Positions 51,987 through 60,876 of a DNA stretch of 64,000 nt are shown piece by piece. Below the pieces are notes generated by a model. The model did not search any database, was not told the DNA's origin, and saw only the letters and a program-made list of their open reading frames with translations. The stretch is from NCBI RefSeq assembly GCF_002261265.1, contig NZ_NEVK01000001.1, forward strand, positions 124,001-188,000, read 5' to 3'. The translations under genes and the position numbers were made by a program. The stretch's first letter is position 1, and each line of letters starts with the position of its first letter. The DNA is from Bordetella genomosp. 7. Its GTDB lineage: Bacteria > Pseudomonadota > Gammaproteobacteria > Burkholderiales > Burkholderiaceae_B.

Positions 51987-52994
51987 TCAGGCCTGGCCTG
52001 CCAGCGCGCGCAGTTGCGCAAGCAAGGGCTCGGGTATGTCCACGCCATGCTCGGCGGCGCGCCGTTGCAGGTCCGCCCGCCGGGCGCCCGGCAGCCGCAC
52101 GTCTTCGTCGGCCAGCATCGCGGCTATCAGGGTTTCGACACGGTCCAGGTAGACATCGCGGCCGGCCAGCGCGCCGGGGTCGATGGCCAGGAAGGCCTGT
52201 CCGATGCGCGCCTGGTTGCCTTCGTCGGTAAAGAACGAATCGGCTTCGAAACCGAAGTGCGCGCCGGTCAGCGCGCACGCCAACAGTTCGACGATCAGCG
52301 CCAGCATGGCGCCCTTGACGCCGCCCATCGGCAACATGCTGCCTGCCAGACCGGCCTTGGGGTCGGTAGTGGGGTTGCCGTCCGCATCCAGTGCCCAGCC
52401 CAGCGGAATTTCGCGGCCCTCGCGCGCGGCCACCATCAGTTTGCCGCGCGCGACTTCGGACAGCGACAGGTCGATGACCAACGGGTCACCGTCGCGGCGC
52501 GGAAAGGCGGCGGCGACGGGGTTGGTGCCGAACAGCGCGCGCCTGCCGCCCCAGGCGGGCATGGCCGCGGGCGAGTTGCCCATTGCCAGGCCCACCAGCC
52601 CCTGCCGGGCCAGCGCGTCCAGATGGTAGGCGGCCACGCCGAAATGGTGGCTGTTCGTCACGCCGGCAAAGGCCACGCCATGGCGCAGCGCGCGCGAGGC
52701 GGCTTCGTGGATGGCCATCGCGCACGCCGGAAAGGCAAGCCCCGCGCCGGCATCGATCAGTACGGCGCCGTCGCGCTGCCGCAGGATGCGCGGCACGGCG
52801 TCGCCCACCGCGCGGCCATTGCGCACATGCACCGCGTACGAGGGCACGCGCGACACGCCATGCGATGCCAGCCCCTGCGCATCGGCATAGACGAGCGCGC
52901 GGGCCGTGCTGGCGGCCATGTCGGGGCTGGCGCCCGCGCCACGCAGCGCAGCGGCGGCCAGATCATGCAGGGATTTCAGGTCTACAGTTGCCAT
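51987..52994 (-). CDS. Malate/L-lactate dehydrogenase-family enzyme, probable (R)-sulfolactate dehydrogenase (ComC-like)
   Basis: A 335-residue NAD(P)-dependent oxidoreductase of the Ldh_2 family. 'ASHGVSRVPSYAVHVRNG' (about 43-60), 'VTNSHHFGVAAYHLDALARQG' with catalytic His, and 'FGTNPVAAAFPR' are family motifs. The family includes ComC, which interconverts sulfopyruvate and (R)-sulfolactate. Being last in an operon with SuyAB and an SlcC-like enzyme, the ComC role is the best inference. Malate, ureidoglycolate or another 2-hydroxy acid remain possible. Confidence 0.75.
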   Translation of the reverse strand: MATVDLKSLHDLAAAALRGAGASPDMAASTARALVYADAQGLASHGVSRVPSYAVHVRNGRAVGDAVPRILRQRDGAVLIDAGAGLAFPACAMAIHEAASRALRHGVAFAGVTNSHHFGVAAYHLDALARQGLVGLAMGNSPAAMPAWGGRRALFGTNPVAAAFPRRDGDPLVIDLSLSEVARGKLMVAAREGREIPLGWALDADGNPTTDPKAGLAGSMLPMGGVKGAMLALIVELLACALTGAHFGFEADSFFTDEGNQARIGQAFLAIDPGALAGRDVYLDRVETLIAAMLADEDVRLPGARRADLQRRAAEHGVDIPEPLLAQLRALAGQA

Positions 52995-53018
52995 GGGATC
53001 CGGTCAGAGAAGTCAGGG

Positions 53019-53948
53019 TCAAAGGCCCTTGAGGGCCTGCGCCACGCGTTGCGCCACCATGCCGGACACGCGGACGTTGGCTTCCTGGGTCAGGCCGGCG
53101 ATATGCGGCGTGAGCACCAGGTTGGGCGCGTCGGCCAGCGGGCTGCCGGCGGCCAGCGGCTCGTTGTCGAACACGTCGATGGCCGCGCCCCGCAGGTGGC
53201 CGCTGCGCAGCGCGTCGGCCAGCGCCGCTTCGTCGACGATGCCTCCACGGGCGGTATTGATGAGCACGGCGCCGCGCTTCATTGCCGCCAGCCGGCGCGC
53301 GTCCAGCAGGTTGCGCGTGGCGTCCGTCAGTGGAATATGCAGGGTCAGGACGTCGGCGCGCTGCAGCAGGTCGTCCAGCGGCAGCGGCTGCACCCGCGCA
53401 TCGCGCCAGGCCGGGTCGTCGTCGCGCAACATCGGATCGTGCGCAACAACCTGCATGCCCAGCCCCTGCGCCAGACGGGCCGTCAGGCGGCCGATGCCGC
53501 CGAAGCCAACCACGCCCAGCGTGCGCGACTCGGCCTCGAGCCCGTTCGAGAGCTCGGTGCGCGGCCACGCGCCGGCGGCCACCTGCGCGCTGTGGCGGTA
53601 GGCCCCGCGCAGCAGCATCAAGGCGCTGGCGATGACGTATTCGGCCACGGCCCGCGCATTGGCGCCGGTGGCCGGCAGTACGGCAATGCCGCGCGCCCGG
53701 CAGGCGGGCAGGTCGATGTTGTCCAGGCCCACGCCCAGGCGTCCCACCGCCTTCAGGCGCGGGCCGGCGGCCAGCAATGCGGCATCGACGCGCGTGCGGT
53801 TGCGCACCACCAGCGCGTCGGCGTCGGCCAGGGCGGCCGCCAGCGCCTCACGCCGGTCGACCAGATCGGGCTCGTAGCGCACGTCGAAGTCGGCGCGCAG
53901 CGCGGCCACCGCCGCTTCGTCCATGAATTCGGAAATAACAATATGCAT
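53019..53948 (-). CDS. D-isomer 2-hydroxyacid dehydrogenase, probable (S)-sulfolactate dehydrogenase (SlcC-like)
   Basis: A 309-residue SerA-like enzyme without an ACT domain. It shows 'GRLGVGLDNIDLPACRARGI' (about 69-88), the Rossmann 'LGVVGFGGIGRLTARLAQGLG' (about 143-163), catalytic Arg in 'INTARGGIVDEAAL', Glu in 'DVFDNEPL' and His in 'LTPHIAGLT'. SlcC of sulfolactate degraders belongs to this family and oxidises (S)-sulfolactate to sulfopyruvate. Pairing with the ComC-like gene 24 bases downstream matches the racemisation scheme. Phosphoglycerate activity cannot be excluded. Confidence 0.78.
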   Translation of the reverse strand: MHIVISEFMDEAAVAALRADFDVRYEPDLVDRREALAAALADADALVVRNRTRVDAALLAAGPRLKAVGRLGVGLDNIDLPACRARGIAVLPATGANARAVAEYVIASALMLLRGAYRHSAQVAAGAWPRTELSNGLEAESRTLGVVGFGGIGRLTARLAQGLGMQVVAHDPMLRDDDPAWRDARVQPLPLDDLLQRADVLTLHIPLTDATRNLLDARRLAAMKRGAVLINTARGGIVDEAALADALRSGHLRGAAIDVFDNEPLAAGSPLADAPNLVLTPHIAGLTQEANVRVSGMVAQRVAQALKGL

Positions 53949-54022
53949 CAGGGCTGCTCGATGTCAGTGTAAGGTCGCTGCCGCCCTGCGCCCGCCGGGG
54001 GCGCGCACAGGGCGGCGGCATT

Positions 54023-55030
54023 TCAGCCAACCTGGATATTGGCCTCGCGAATGATTGTGCCCCATCGGTCGATCTCGGCGTCCAGGTATTGCTTGAAAGC
54101 CACCGGACCGCGCGGCCGCGGAACGAAACCCAGGCGCCGCAGCGATTCCTGCATGGCGGGGCGGGCCATTTCCTGTTCGATGGCGCCGCCGATGCGCAGT
54201 ACCAGGTCCTGGGGCAGGCCGGCCGGCGCGAGCACGCCGGTGAAGTTTTCGACCACCAGATCCGGCAGGCCGGCTTCGGCCACGGTGGGCACATCGGGCA
54301 GGTCGGGGCTGCGTTCCCGGGTGCTGACCGCCAGCGCGCGCAGCGTGCCGCTTTTTACGTGGGGCAGCGACTCGGGGTAGTTGGAAAAAATCACGTCCAG
54401 CTGGCCGCCGATCAGGTCCGTGAGCGACGGTGCGCCGCCCTTGTAGGGCACATGCAGCAGCGAATTGCCGGTCAGCTTCTGGTACAGGGCCAGGGTAAGG
54501 TGGGGCGGCGTGCCGTTGCCGCTGGAACCCGCCGACAGCGAGCCGCCCTTGGCGGCGTGCGCGAGCTCTTGCAGGCTGCGTATCGGGCTCTTGGCGGGTA
54601 CCACCACCATCATGGCCGACGATGCCAGCCCGGCCAGCGGCACCAGGTCTTTCTTGACGTCGTAGCCCGCCTTGCCGGCAAAGAGGGTTGCGTTGGCCGC
54701 ATGGGTCATGGTGATGGCCAGCCAGGTGTAGCCGTCGGCATTGGCGCGCGCGACCAGCGACGCGCCGATGTTGGCGCTGCCGCCCGGCTTGTTCTCGACC
54801 ACGACGTTCCAGCCCTGCGCGCTGGCCAGCGCCTGCGCCGTCTGGCGCGCCGCCACATCGGTCAGCCCGCCCGGCGAAAACGGCACCACATAGCTGATGG
54901 GCCGCTGCGGCCATTCTTGCGCGGCGGCCAGGCCGCGCGACCACGGGCCCAGGGCCAGTGCGCCGGCGCCGAGCAGCCCCAGCGTTCTGCGTCGCTGGAA
55001 ATCGGGACAGGCGGGACGGACAATGCGCAT
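54023..55030 (-). CDS. Bug/TctC-family periplasmic substrate-binding protein
   Basis: A 335-residue receptor. The N-terminus has a twin-arginine-like signal (RRRTLGLLGAG, residues 13-23) ending 'AAAQEWP'. Mature motifs are 'ISYVVPFSPGGLTDVAAR', 'VENKPGGSANIGASL' and 'HVPYKGGAPSLTDLIGGQ'. It sits between the ABC permease and the SlcC-like gene in the leftward operon, so this operon has two unrelated uptake receptors. Confidence 0.92.
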   Translation of the reverse strand: MRIVRPACPDFQRRRTLGLLGAGALALGPWSRGLAAAQEWPQRPISYVVPFSPGGLTDVAARQTAQALASAQGWNVVVENKPGGSANIGASLVARANADGYTWLAITMTHAANATLFAGKAGYDVKKDLVPLAGLASSAMMVVVPAKSPIRSLQELAHAAKGGSLSAGSSGNGTPPHLTLALYQKLTGNSLLHVPYKGGAPSLTDLIGGQLDVIFSNYPESLPHVKSGTLRALAVSTRERSPDLPDVPTVAEAGLPDLVVENFTGVLAPAGLPQDLVLRIGGAIEQEMARPAMQESLRRLGFVPRPRGPVAFKQYLDAEIDRWGTIIREANIQVG

Positions 55031-55074
55031 TGCAGGTTCTCCTTAGGTCACAGGTTGCCGCCCGGAGGGCGGAG

Positions 55075-55956
55075 TCAGTGCTGCATTCCCCACTTGCGTA
55101 TGGTGTGGATCTCGACAGTGCGGAAGATCACGTTCTCGACCAGCAGGCCGATGAGAATTACGGTGAACAGGCCGGCAAACACGTTGGGAATTTCGAGCAG
55201 GTTCTTGTTCTCGTAGATGAACCAGCCCAGTCCGCCCGAGCCCGAACTGACGCCGAACACGAGTTCGGCGGCGATCAGCGTGCGCCAGGCGAATGCCCAG
55301 CCGATTTTCAGCCCGGTGAGAATGCTGGGAAACGCCGCCGGGATCAGAATGCGCCTGACGTACCCGAATCCGCCCAGGCCGTAGTTGCGGCCCACCATGC
55401 GCAGCGTCATGGATACCGACAGGAAGCCGGAATGGGTGTTCAGGGCCACGGCCCACAACACCGAGTGGATCAGCACGAACACCACGCTGCCTTCGCCCAG
55501 GCCGAACCAGATCAGCGCCAGCGGCAACAATGCGATGGCGGGCAAGGGGTTGAACATCGATGTCAGGGTCTCGAGCAGGTCGGTGCCCAGCCGCGTGGTG
55601 ATGGCCAGCACCGTCAGCACTGCCGCCAGCGCGATGCCGGCCGCGTAGCCCACCAGCAGCACCCGGATCGAGGTCCATGCCTTGAGCAGCAGCGCGCCGT
55701 GGACCAGCCCGTCATACAGCGCCGCCACGGTAGAGCCGAAGGTGGGAAACAGCAGCGGGTTGTTGACGTTGCGCGCATACATTTCCCAGATGAGGGCTAG
55801 CACCGCCAGCAGGAACAGCTTGCGCAGGGCGCCCACGTTGTACAGGCGTTCCCAGGTAGACAGCGGCTTCTGCACCACGCCGAAGGAATCGTCGGCCACC
55901 GGTTCCAGGTAGCGTTCCGGGCGCGGGACGGCGAGGTCGGCATTGTGGTCAGCCAT
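55075..55956 (-). CDS. TauC/SsuC-type ABC transporter permease
   Basis: A 293-residue inner-membrane protein with about six helices after a ~45-residue cytoplasmic N-terminus. The ATPase-coupling EAA-type loop reads 'GYVRRILIPAAFPSILTGLKIG' (about 200-221), typical of nitrate/sulfonate/bicarbonate permeases. It overlaps the ATPase gene by eight bases. With the ATPase and binding protein it makes a complete TauABC-type importer. Confidence 0.9.
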   Translation of the reverse strand: MADHNADLAVPRPERYLEPVADDSFGVVQKPLSTWERLYNVGALRKLFLLAVLALIWEMYARNVNNPLLFPTFGSTVAALYDGLVHGALLLKAWTSIRVLLVGYAAGIALAAVLTVLAITTRLGTDLLETLTSMFNPLPAIALLPLALIWFGLGEGSVVFVLIHSVLWAVALNTHSGFLSVSMTLRMVGRNYGLGGFGYVRRILIPAAFPSILTGLKIGWAFAWRTLIAAELVFGVSSGSGGLGWFIYENKNLLEIPNVFAGLFTVILIGLLVENVIFRTVEIHTIRKWGMQH

Positions 55957-56746
55957 GATGGTGCCCCTCTTCTTCGACGCGGTCGGCGAACAGCATCGCG
56001 TTGATCTTGTCTTCGAGTTCCTGGTGGCGGGCCGCGTCCGATTCGCCGCGCGGCACGCTGTTGATCTCTGCCTTGACCTGGCCGGGATGCGGCGACAGCA
56101 GCAGGATGCGGTTGCCGATCTTGATGGCTTCGGGAATCGAGTGCGTGACGAACAGCACCGTGAACCGGGTGTCGTCCCACAGCTGCAGCAGCTCGTCCTG
56201 CATCTTGCGGCGCGTCAGCGCGTCCAGCGCGGCAAAGGGCTCGTCCATGAGCAGGATGTCCGGTTCCATGGCCATGCCGCGCGCAATGGCCACGCGCTGC
56301 TTCATGCCGCCGGACAGCATGTGGGGGTAGTGATCGGCGAACTTCGCCAGGTTCACCTTGTTGATGTAATGCATGGCGCGTTCGCCGGCCTCGCGCGGGC
56401 CCATGCGGCCGCTGGCCACCAGCGCGAACGCCACATTCTGGCGCACCGTCTTCCAGGGCAGCAGCTGGTCGAATTCCTGGAACACCATCATGCGGTCGGG
56501 CCCCGGCCGGGTCACCACTTCGGACTTCAGCCGGATCTCGCCTTCCACGGGCTGCAGATACCCGCCCACGGCCTTCAGCAACGTAGATTTGCCGCAGCCG
56601 GACGGCCCCAGCAAGATAAAGCGGTCCCCCTGCAGCACCTGGAAGTCCACCCGATAGGTGGCTGTGATGAGGTATTCAGGGGTTTTGTACTGCAGTGTCA
56701 CGCCGCGTACATCCAGCAGCGGCGCGGCGGTGTTTGCATCGGTCAT
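55949..56746 (-). CDS. TauB/SsuB-type ABC transporter ATPase
   Basis: A 265-residue ATPase. Walker A GPSGCGKST (47-55), signature 'MLSGGMKQRVAIARGM', Walker B 'ILLMDEPFAALDALTR' and the switch His in 'VLFVTHSIPEAI' are all intact. The subfamily is that of sulfonate, taurine and nitrate importers. It follows the binding-protein gene and overlaps the permease gene. Confidence 0.92.
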   Translation of the reverse strand: MTDANTAAPLLDVRGVTLQYKTPEYLITATYRVDFQVLQGDRFILLGPSGCGKSTLLKAVGGYLQPVEGEIRLKSEVVTRPGPDRMMVFQEFDQLLPWKTVRQNVAFALVASGRMGPREAGERAMHYINKVNLAKFADHYPHMLSGGMKQRVAIARGMAMEPDILLMDEPFAALDALTRRKMQDELLQLWDDTRFTVLFVTHSIPEAIKIGNRILLLSPHPGQVKAEINSVPRGESDAARHQELEDKINAMLFADRVEEEGHHHG

Positions 56747-56803
56747 GCCAGCCCTCCTGTGTAGGGCCCCGGCGCGAGGCCGGGGTTGGGTTTGACGCGG
56801 CCT

Positions 56804-57817
56804 TCAACTGCCCTGCAACGTGTGCGCGTTGGGAAAGAACAGGTCTTTCCATGAATCGGGCATGACTTTGATGGACCCCACCTTATGCATGAAATTCACG
56901 TACTTCATGATGTTGTTGGGGGTAAGGGTGTACGAGATGTCGGGGTTGTTCAGGATGTCGACCACATCCTGCAACGGGGTGCGCGTATCGTTGGCCAGGC
57001 GCAGGTAGGTCTTGGCCGCCCAGTTCTTGTCGTTATTGATCTTGTCGGTGGCTTCCTGCAGGGCCGCCATGAACGCCGCATATACCTTGGGGTTTTCTTT
57101 GTAGAACTTTTCGGTCGTCCATACCAGGTTGAAAGTGGCGGGGCCGCCCAGCACGTCGTACGAACTCAGGATGCGATGGATGCCCGGCTGCTTCAGTTCA
57201 AAATCCTGGAAGGGGGGCGACGTGAAATGCGCGGTGATTTCACTGGACCCCGACAGCAGCGCGGTCATGCCGTCGGGATGCGAGAGCGACACCGTCAGCT
57301 TGTCCAGGCGGTTCTGCTGCCCTTCGCCAAAGGCTTGCTCGGCCGCCATCTGCAGCGTGACGGCCTGGATGGATACGCGCACGGCGGGCAGGGCAATGCG
57401 GTCCTTGTCGGTCAGGTCCTTGATGGACTTGACCTGCGGGTTGCGCGAATTCAGGTACAGGGGCATGGCGTTGATGGCCGATACCGCCTTGACGTTGAGG
57501 TTGCCGCGCGTGCGCGCCCACATGGTCACCAGGGGGCCGACGCCGCCGGATGCGAAATGCAGGCTGCCCGACAGCACGGCCTCGTTCATGACATTGCCGC
57601 CTGCAAAGCGCGACCAGTTCACCTTCAGGTCGTCGATGCCCGCCTGCTTGGCGTGCTTCTCGATCAACTGTTCGTCCTGCATGATCATCAGCGACAGATA
57701 GCTGATGCCGGGCTGCACGGCGACAGCAAGCTCCGAGACCTCGGCGCGCGCCTGGGAACCAAGCAGCAGGCCTGCCGACAGACAGGCCGCCATTGCAATA
57801 TGCGTGAATCGCTTCAT
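56804..57817 (-). CDS. TauA/SsuA/NMT1-like ABC transporter substrate-binding protein
   Basis: A 337-residue periplasmic protein. The signal peptide ends 'GSQARAEVSE' (about 25). 'AVAVQPGISYLSLMIMQDEQL', 'GGNVMNEAVLSGSLHFASGG' and 'TSPPFQDFELKQPGIHRIL' follow the NMT1/TauA pattern of two-lobed receptors for sulfonates and similar anions. It is the third gene of the leftward operon, after suyB. Sulfolactate or another C3 sulfonate is the inferred ligand. Confidence 0.88.
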   Translation of the reverse strand: MKRFTHIAMAACLSAGLLLGSQARAEVSELAVAVQPGISYLSLMIMQDEQLIEKHAKQAGIDDLKVNWSRFAGGNVMNEAVLSGSLHFASGGVGPLVTMWARTRGNLNVKAVSAINAMPLYLNSRNPQVKSIKDLTDKDRIALPAVRVSIQAVTLQMAAEQAFGEGQQNRLDKLTVSLSHPDGMTALLSGSSEITAHFTSPPFQDFELKQPGIHRILSSYDVLGGPATFNLVWTTEKFYKENPKVYAAFMAALQEATDKINNDKNWAAKTYLRLANDTRTPLQDVVDILNNPDISYTLTPNNIMKYVNFMHKVGSIKVMPDSWKDLFFPNAHTLQGS

Positions 57818-57862
57818 GTCTTCCTCCTTGGGGGTGGTGCCTGGACAGGCGTAGGGCGGGAT

Positions 57863-57934
57863 GCGCGCCCGGCATCTGTGTGCCGGTGCGCGCAGGCCGT
57901 CGGGTGTGCATCAGGGCCCGGCGATCTGCCGGGC
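57863..57934 (-). promoter_or_regulatory. Two stem-loops between suyB and the binding-protein gene
   Basis: Hairpin 1 pairs 57863-57874 with 57881-57893 (12 bp with one bulge). Hairpin 2 pairs GCCCGGC 57916-57922 with GCCGGGC 57928-57934 around a five-base loop. They occupy the 154-base gap, the largest within this operon, and have no T-tract. They may protect the suyAB mRNA 3' end or separate expression of lyase and transporter. Confidence 0.4.
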
Positions 57935-57971
57935 GGGATCGATGTGGCTTGGCTTCATGGCGTGCGCCGCG

Positions 57972-59147
57972 TCATGCGCTTTCGTACAGGCGGGTCAGCA
58001 CGAACTCGCGATGGCCCAGGGCTTCGGCGGCGGTCCAGCGGCCATTGGCGGTAGCCAGCATGCATTCCAGCAGTTTGTCGCCGGCCTGGTCCAGGTCGAT
58101 CTCGCGTTGCAGCAGCGCCGATGTGTCGACATCGATGTGTTCGCTCATGGTGCGTACCGTGCGCGGGTTGGCGCAGATCTTGATGACGGGCAGGATGGGG
58201 TTGCCGATGACGTTGCCCTGGCCGGTGGGAAAGAAGTGCACGGCATAGCCCGACGCAGCGCACAGGGTCACCATTTCGGCGGCCGCCGAAGACGAGTCCA
58301 TGAACCACAGGCCTTTGCCGGTAGGCACTTCGGCCTTGTCGAGCACGCCGTCGATGCGGCATTTCTTGCCGATCTTCTGGATGTTGCCCAGCGCTTTTTC
58401 TTCGATGGTGGTCAGGCCGCCGGCGATATTGCCCTTGGTGGGCTGCGATTCGGACAGGTCGCTGGTTTTCCAGCGGTCGATGACTTCCTGGTAGCGATTG
58501 AACATGAACATGAAGCGCTCGCGCACCGCATCGTTGGCACAGCGTTCGGCCACGATGTGTTCGCCGCCGGTCAGTTCGGTGGTCTCGCCGAACACCAGCG
58601 TATTGCCCAGGGCATAGAGCTTGTCGAAGGCGTTGCCCACGGTGGGGTTGGCGCCGCAGCCCGACGTGGTGTCCGATTCGCCGCACTTGGTGGACACCCA
58701 CAGGTCGGATATGGGGCATTCCGTGCGTTGCAGGGACGTGGCGTAATGCACGAACTCCTTGGCCTGGCGCGATGCGCGCATGATGGTGTCGAGGTCGCCG
58801 TGCAGTTCGATGCTGAAGCCGGCCACGGGCTTGCCGGTGGCTGCAATGCCATCGACGACGCGCTTGGTCCAGCCTTCTTCGATGCCGATGACGATGACGG
58901 CCGCGACGTTGGGGTTGCTGCCCGTGCCGATCAGGGTGCGGAAATGCAGTTCCAGATCTTCGCCGAACTGCAGGCGGCCGTAGGGGTGCGGCAGGGCCAT
59001 GGTGCCCTTGATGTTGTTGGCGACGGCTTCGGCGGCTGCGTTGGAGATGTCATCCACGGGCAGGACGATGACGTGGTTGCGCACGCCTACGCGCCCATTA
59101 TCGCGGCGGTATCCCCGGAAGGTGGTCGAAGCATTGACGATGGCCAT
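57972..59147 (-). CDS. suyB: UxaA-family lyase large subunit, probable (R)-sulfolactate sulfo-lyase beta subunit
   Basis: A 391-residue protein of the altronate/galactarate dehydratase C-terminal family. It has '[21 protein letters not shown]' split as 9-29, then '[12 protein letters not shown]', '[20 protein letters not shown]' and '[16 protein letters not shown]'. The cysteines near 175-188 and later are iron or cluster candidates. The SuyAB enzyme has subunits of about 8 and 42 kDa and splits (R)-sulfolactate into pyruvate and sulfite; this gene and the next match those sizes. SlcC/ComC-like dehydrogenases in the same operon support sulfolactate over altronate. Without them the family alone would not decide. 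Confidence 0.75.
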   Translation of the reverse strand: MAIVNASTTFRGYRRDNGRVGVRNHVIVLPVDDISNAAAEAVANNIKGTMALPHPYGRLQFGEDLELHFRTLIGTGSNPNVAAVIVIGIEEGWTKRVVDGIAATGKPVAGFSIELHGDLDTIMRASRQAKEFVHYATSLQRTECPISDLWVSTKCGESDTTSGCGANPTVGNAFDKLYALGNTLVFGETTELTGGEHIVAERCANDAVRERFMFMFNRYQEVIDRWKTSDLSESQPTKGNIAGGLTTIEEKALGNIQKIGKKCRIDGVLDKAEVPTGKGLWFMDSSSAAAEMVTLCAASGYAVHFFPTGQGNVIGNPILPVIKICANPRTVRTMSEHIDVDTSALLQREIDLDQAGDKLLECMLATANGRWTAAEALGHREFVLTRLYESA

Positions 59148-59200
59148 GGCGGTTCCTATGTGGGTGTATCTGTGTATGGGGCGAGTGGGGGCGCGGCCGC

Positions 59201-59482
59201 TTACCAGCGCTTGGTCTTGATGTTGTGCACGTGGGCGTGCTGGCCGGCCTTGATGGGCTCGACCACCTTGCCGATGTCGATGCCGTACTTGAACACGGTG
59301 TCGCCGACCGCCATGTCTTTAAGAGCGACTTTGTGGCCGATGGGAATGTCCTGCAGCGCCTTCAACTGGATGATCTTGTCTTCATCCATGATCCAGGCGT
59401 TCAGTTCCGTGCCCGCCTTCAGGCCTTCCACGACGGCGACCGCCACCGTGTCTTTCGCATCGTGCAATACGGCGTGAATCAT
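59201..59482 (-). CDS. suyA: SAF-domain small subunit, probable (R)-sulfolactate sulfo-lyase alpha subunit
   Basis: A 93-residue SAF-domain protein ('[20 protein letters not shown]', '[20 protein letters not shown]', '[20 protein letters not shown]'), equal to the N-terminal domain of altronate dehydratase. Separate small/large subunits are the SuyA/SuyB arrangement. It is the first gene of the leftward operon, 53 bases before suyB, and is divergent from a GntR regulator. Confidence 0.75.
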   Translation of the reverse strand: MIHAVLHDAKDTVAVAVVEGLKAGTELNAWIMDEDKIIQLKALQDIPIGHKVALKDMAVGDTVFKYGIDIGKVVEPIKAGQHAHVHNIKTKRW

Positions 59483-59573
59483 TGCTGTCCTCTCTTGGTG
59501 TGATGACCGCCCCGGTTGCTCGATCGGAGCCGGTTGGACGCATCTTAGGCGAGCCGGCAGGTCAAGTCAACTA

Positions 59574-59598
59574 AATCATATATATGACATGTATGATT
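59574..59598. promoter_or_regulatory. Palindromic operator between suyA and the GntR gene
   Basis: AATCATA (59574-59580) and TATGATT (59592-59598) form a 7-bp inverted repeat around 11 bases (tatatgacatg), in the only AT-rich part of the 171-base divergent intergenic region. The position and symmetry fit a GntR/HutC dimer site that would cover both promoters. Confidence 0.5.
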
Positions 59599-59653
59599 GG
59601 GATTGTGCCGGCATGCGTGGCTACAATTCGGGCCTCTTCAATCTGGTTCTTCC

Positions 59654-60412
59654 ATGAAAAACACGACGACGACGACGGTTCCCCTGGGCAGCCCCCTGTA
59701 TGCGCAGGTCAAGCAGGCGGTGCTTGCCGCGCTGGCGCGTGGGGAGTGGAAGCAGGGCGAGGCCGTTCCGCCAGAGAAGACGCTGGCCGAACGCTTCGGT
59801 GTTTCCATCGGCACCCTGCGCAAAGCCATCGACGAACTGGCCGCCGAGAACATATTGGTGCGGCATCAGGGCCGCGGAACGTATGTCGCGGTGCACACCC
59901 GCAATCACCATTTCTTCAAGTTTTTCCGCATCGTGAGGCAGGACGGCCACAAGTCGTACCCCGCCACGCGCCTGGTGCGCTTTCGCCGCGTGCGGGCCAA
60001 TGCGGCGGCGCGCGAATACCTGAGCCTGCCCGCCGGCGCATACGTATTCGAGTTCACGAATGTGCTGTCGCTCAACGGCGATGTGGTGATGGTGGATGAC
60101 ATCAGTGTGCCCGAAGCGCGCTTTCCCGGCATGACCGAACAGCAGCTGCGCGAGCGGCCCAGCACGCTGTACGCGTTTTACCAGGACATGTTCGGCGTGA
60201 ACGTCATCGCCACCGATGAGCGGTTGCGCGTATGCCCGGCCGACGCCGCCCACGCCGGCTGGCTGGGCGTTGCCGAGCACACGCCCTTGCTGGAAATCCG
60301 CCGCGTGGCGTTTTCGTACAACCGGCAGCCGGTGGAATGGCGCATTTCGCGCGTCAACACCCAGGCGTACGAGTACCTGGGCCAGGAGCCCGGCGCCGCC
60401 GTAGCCGGATAG
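59654..60412 (+). CDS. GntR-family transcriptional regulator, HutC/UTRA type
   Basis: A 252-residue regulator. The winged HTH (about 12-80) has 'PLYAQVKQAVLAALARGEW', 'PPEKTLAERFGVSIGTLRKA' and 'LVRHQGRGTYVAVH'. A UTRA ligand domain follows (about 95-245). The start at 59654 (MKNTTTTT) is preferred to one 19 codons upstream. It is divergent from suyA and should sense an operon substrate or intermediate. The 81-bp repeat array begins nine bases after its stop codon. Confidence 0.88.
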   Translation: MKNTTTTTVPLGSPLYAQVKQAVLAALARGEWKQGEAVPPEKTLAERFGVSIGTLRKAIDELAAENILVRHQGRGTYVAVHTRNHHFFKFFRIVRQDGHKSYPATRLVRFRRVRANAAAREYLSLPAGAYVFEFTNVLSLNGDVVMVDDISVPEARFPGMTEQQLRERPSTLYAFYQDMFGVNVIATDERLRVCPADAAHAGWLGVAEHTPLLEIRRVAFSYNRQPVEWRISRVNTQAYEYLGQEPGAAVAG

Positions 60413-60421
60413 ACAGAGGAG

Positions 60422-60656
60422 GGTGTCTGACTTCCGCAGGGTGTCTGACACCTTCGGAGTCAGACACCGGCTTGTGGCGCGGTGGGGCTTGGCATTTGCA
60501 AAGGTGTCTGACTCCCGCAGGGTGGGGCTGGGCATCTGCAAAGGTGCCTGACTCCCGCAGGGTGTCTGACACCTTCGGAGTCAGACACTGGCTTGTGGCA
60601 TGGTGGGGCTGGGCATCTGCAAAGGTGTCTGACTCCCGCAGGGTGTCTGACACCTT
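60422..60656. repeat. 81-bp hairpin repeat array, left part
   Basis: Units start at 60422, 60503, 60543 and 60624. A full unit is GGTGTCTGACTCC, CGCAG, GGTGTCTGACACC, TTC, GGAGTCAGACACC, then a ~34-base spacer. The first and third blocks pair in a 13-bp stem. The unit at 60503 has lost the central hairpin (only 40 bases long). The unit at 60624 is cut at CACCTT (60656) by the IS110-family element. Confidence 0.93.
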
Positions 60657-60659
60657 GTA

Positions 60660-60860
60660 TCTTGAAGGCGGTGGTGATTAGCTATCGCTACTAGCGTATC
60701 CGGTGAGTTTGTTCTGACACCGAAAGCCTGGACTTTGTGACGCAGATTAGGCCCCGGATGCGCGCCTCTGAGAGCCGACTGGACATTGGACGGTAGCCTA
60801 GGGCATTGTGACCCTGCATGTACAAGGCAAATGGGCGCAGTGGGCTTGGAGGCCAAGTTA
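60660..60860 (+). ncRNA. Candidate bridge RNA of the IS110-family element
   Basis: The non-coding left end contains segments matching what an IS110 bridge RNA must recognise, in the expected order. Left target guide: TCTGACACC (60713-60721), identical to the target strand left of the core (60646-60654). Candidate right target guide: CCGGA (60754-60758), pairing with TTCGG of the target right side with one G-U. Left donor guide: GACGGTA (60789-60795), identical to the element's right end (61868-61874). Right donor guide: TACAAG (60821-60826), complementary to core plus left end CTTGTA (60654-60659). RNA ends are estimates. Confidence 0.68.
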
Positions 60861-60876
60861 AGAGGAGTCCGAGTCG

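Noticed and set aside
52014-53972. 652-codon open frame on the plus strand
   Set aside because: It is the GC-rich antisense shadow of the two dehydrogenase genes, which have clear family motifs on the minus strand.
57861-59477. 538-codon open frame on the plus strand
   Set aside because: Antisense shadow of suyB and suyA, of low complexity with no domain pattern.
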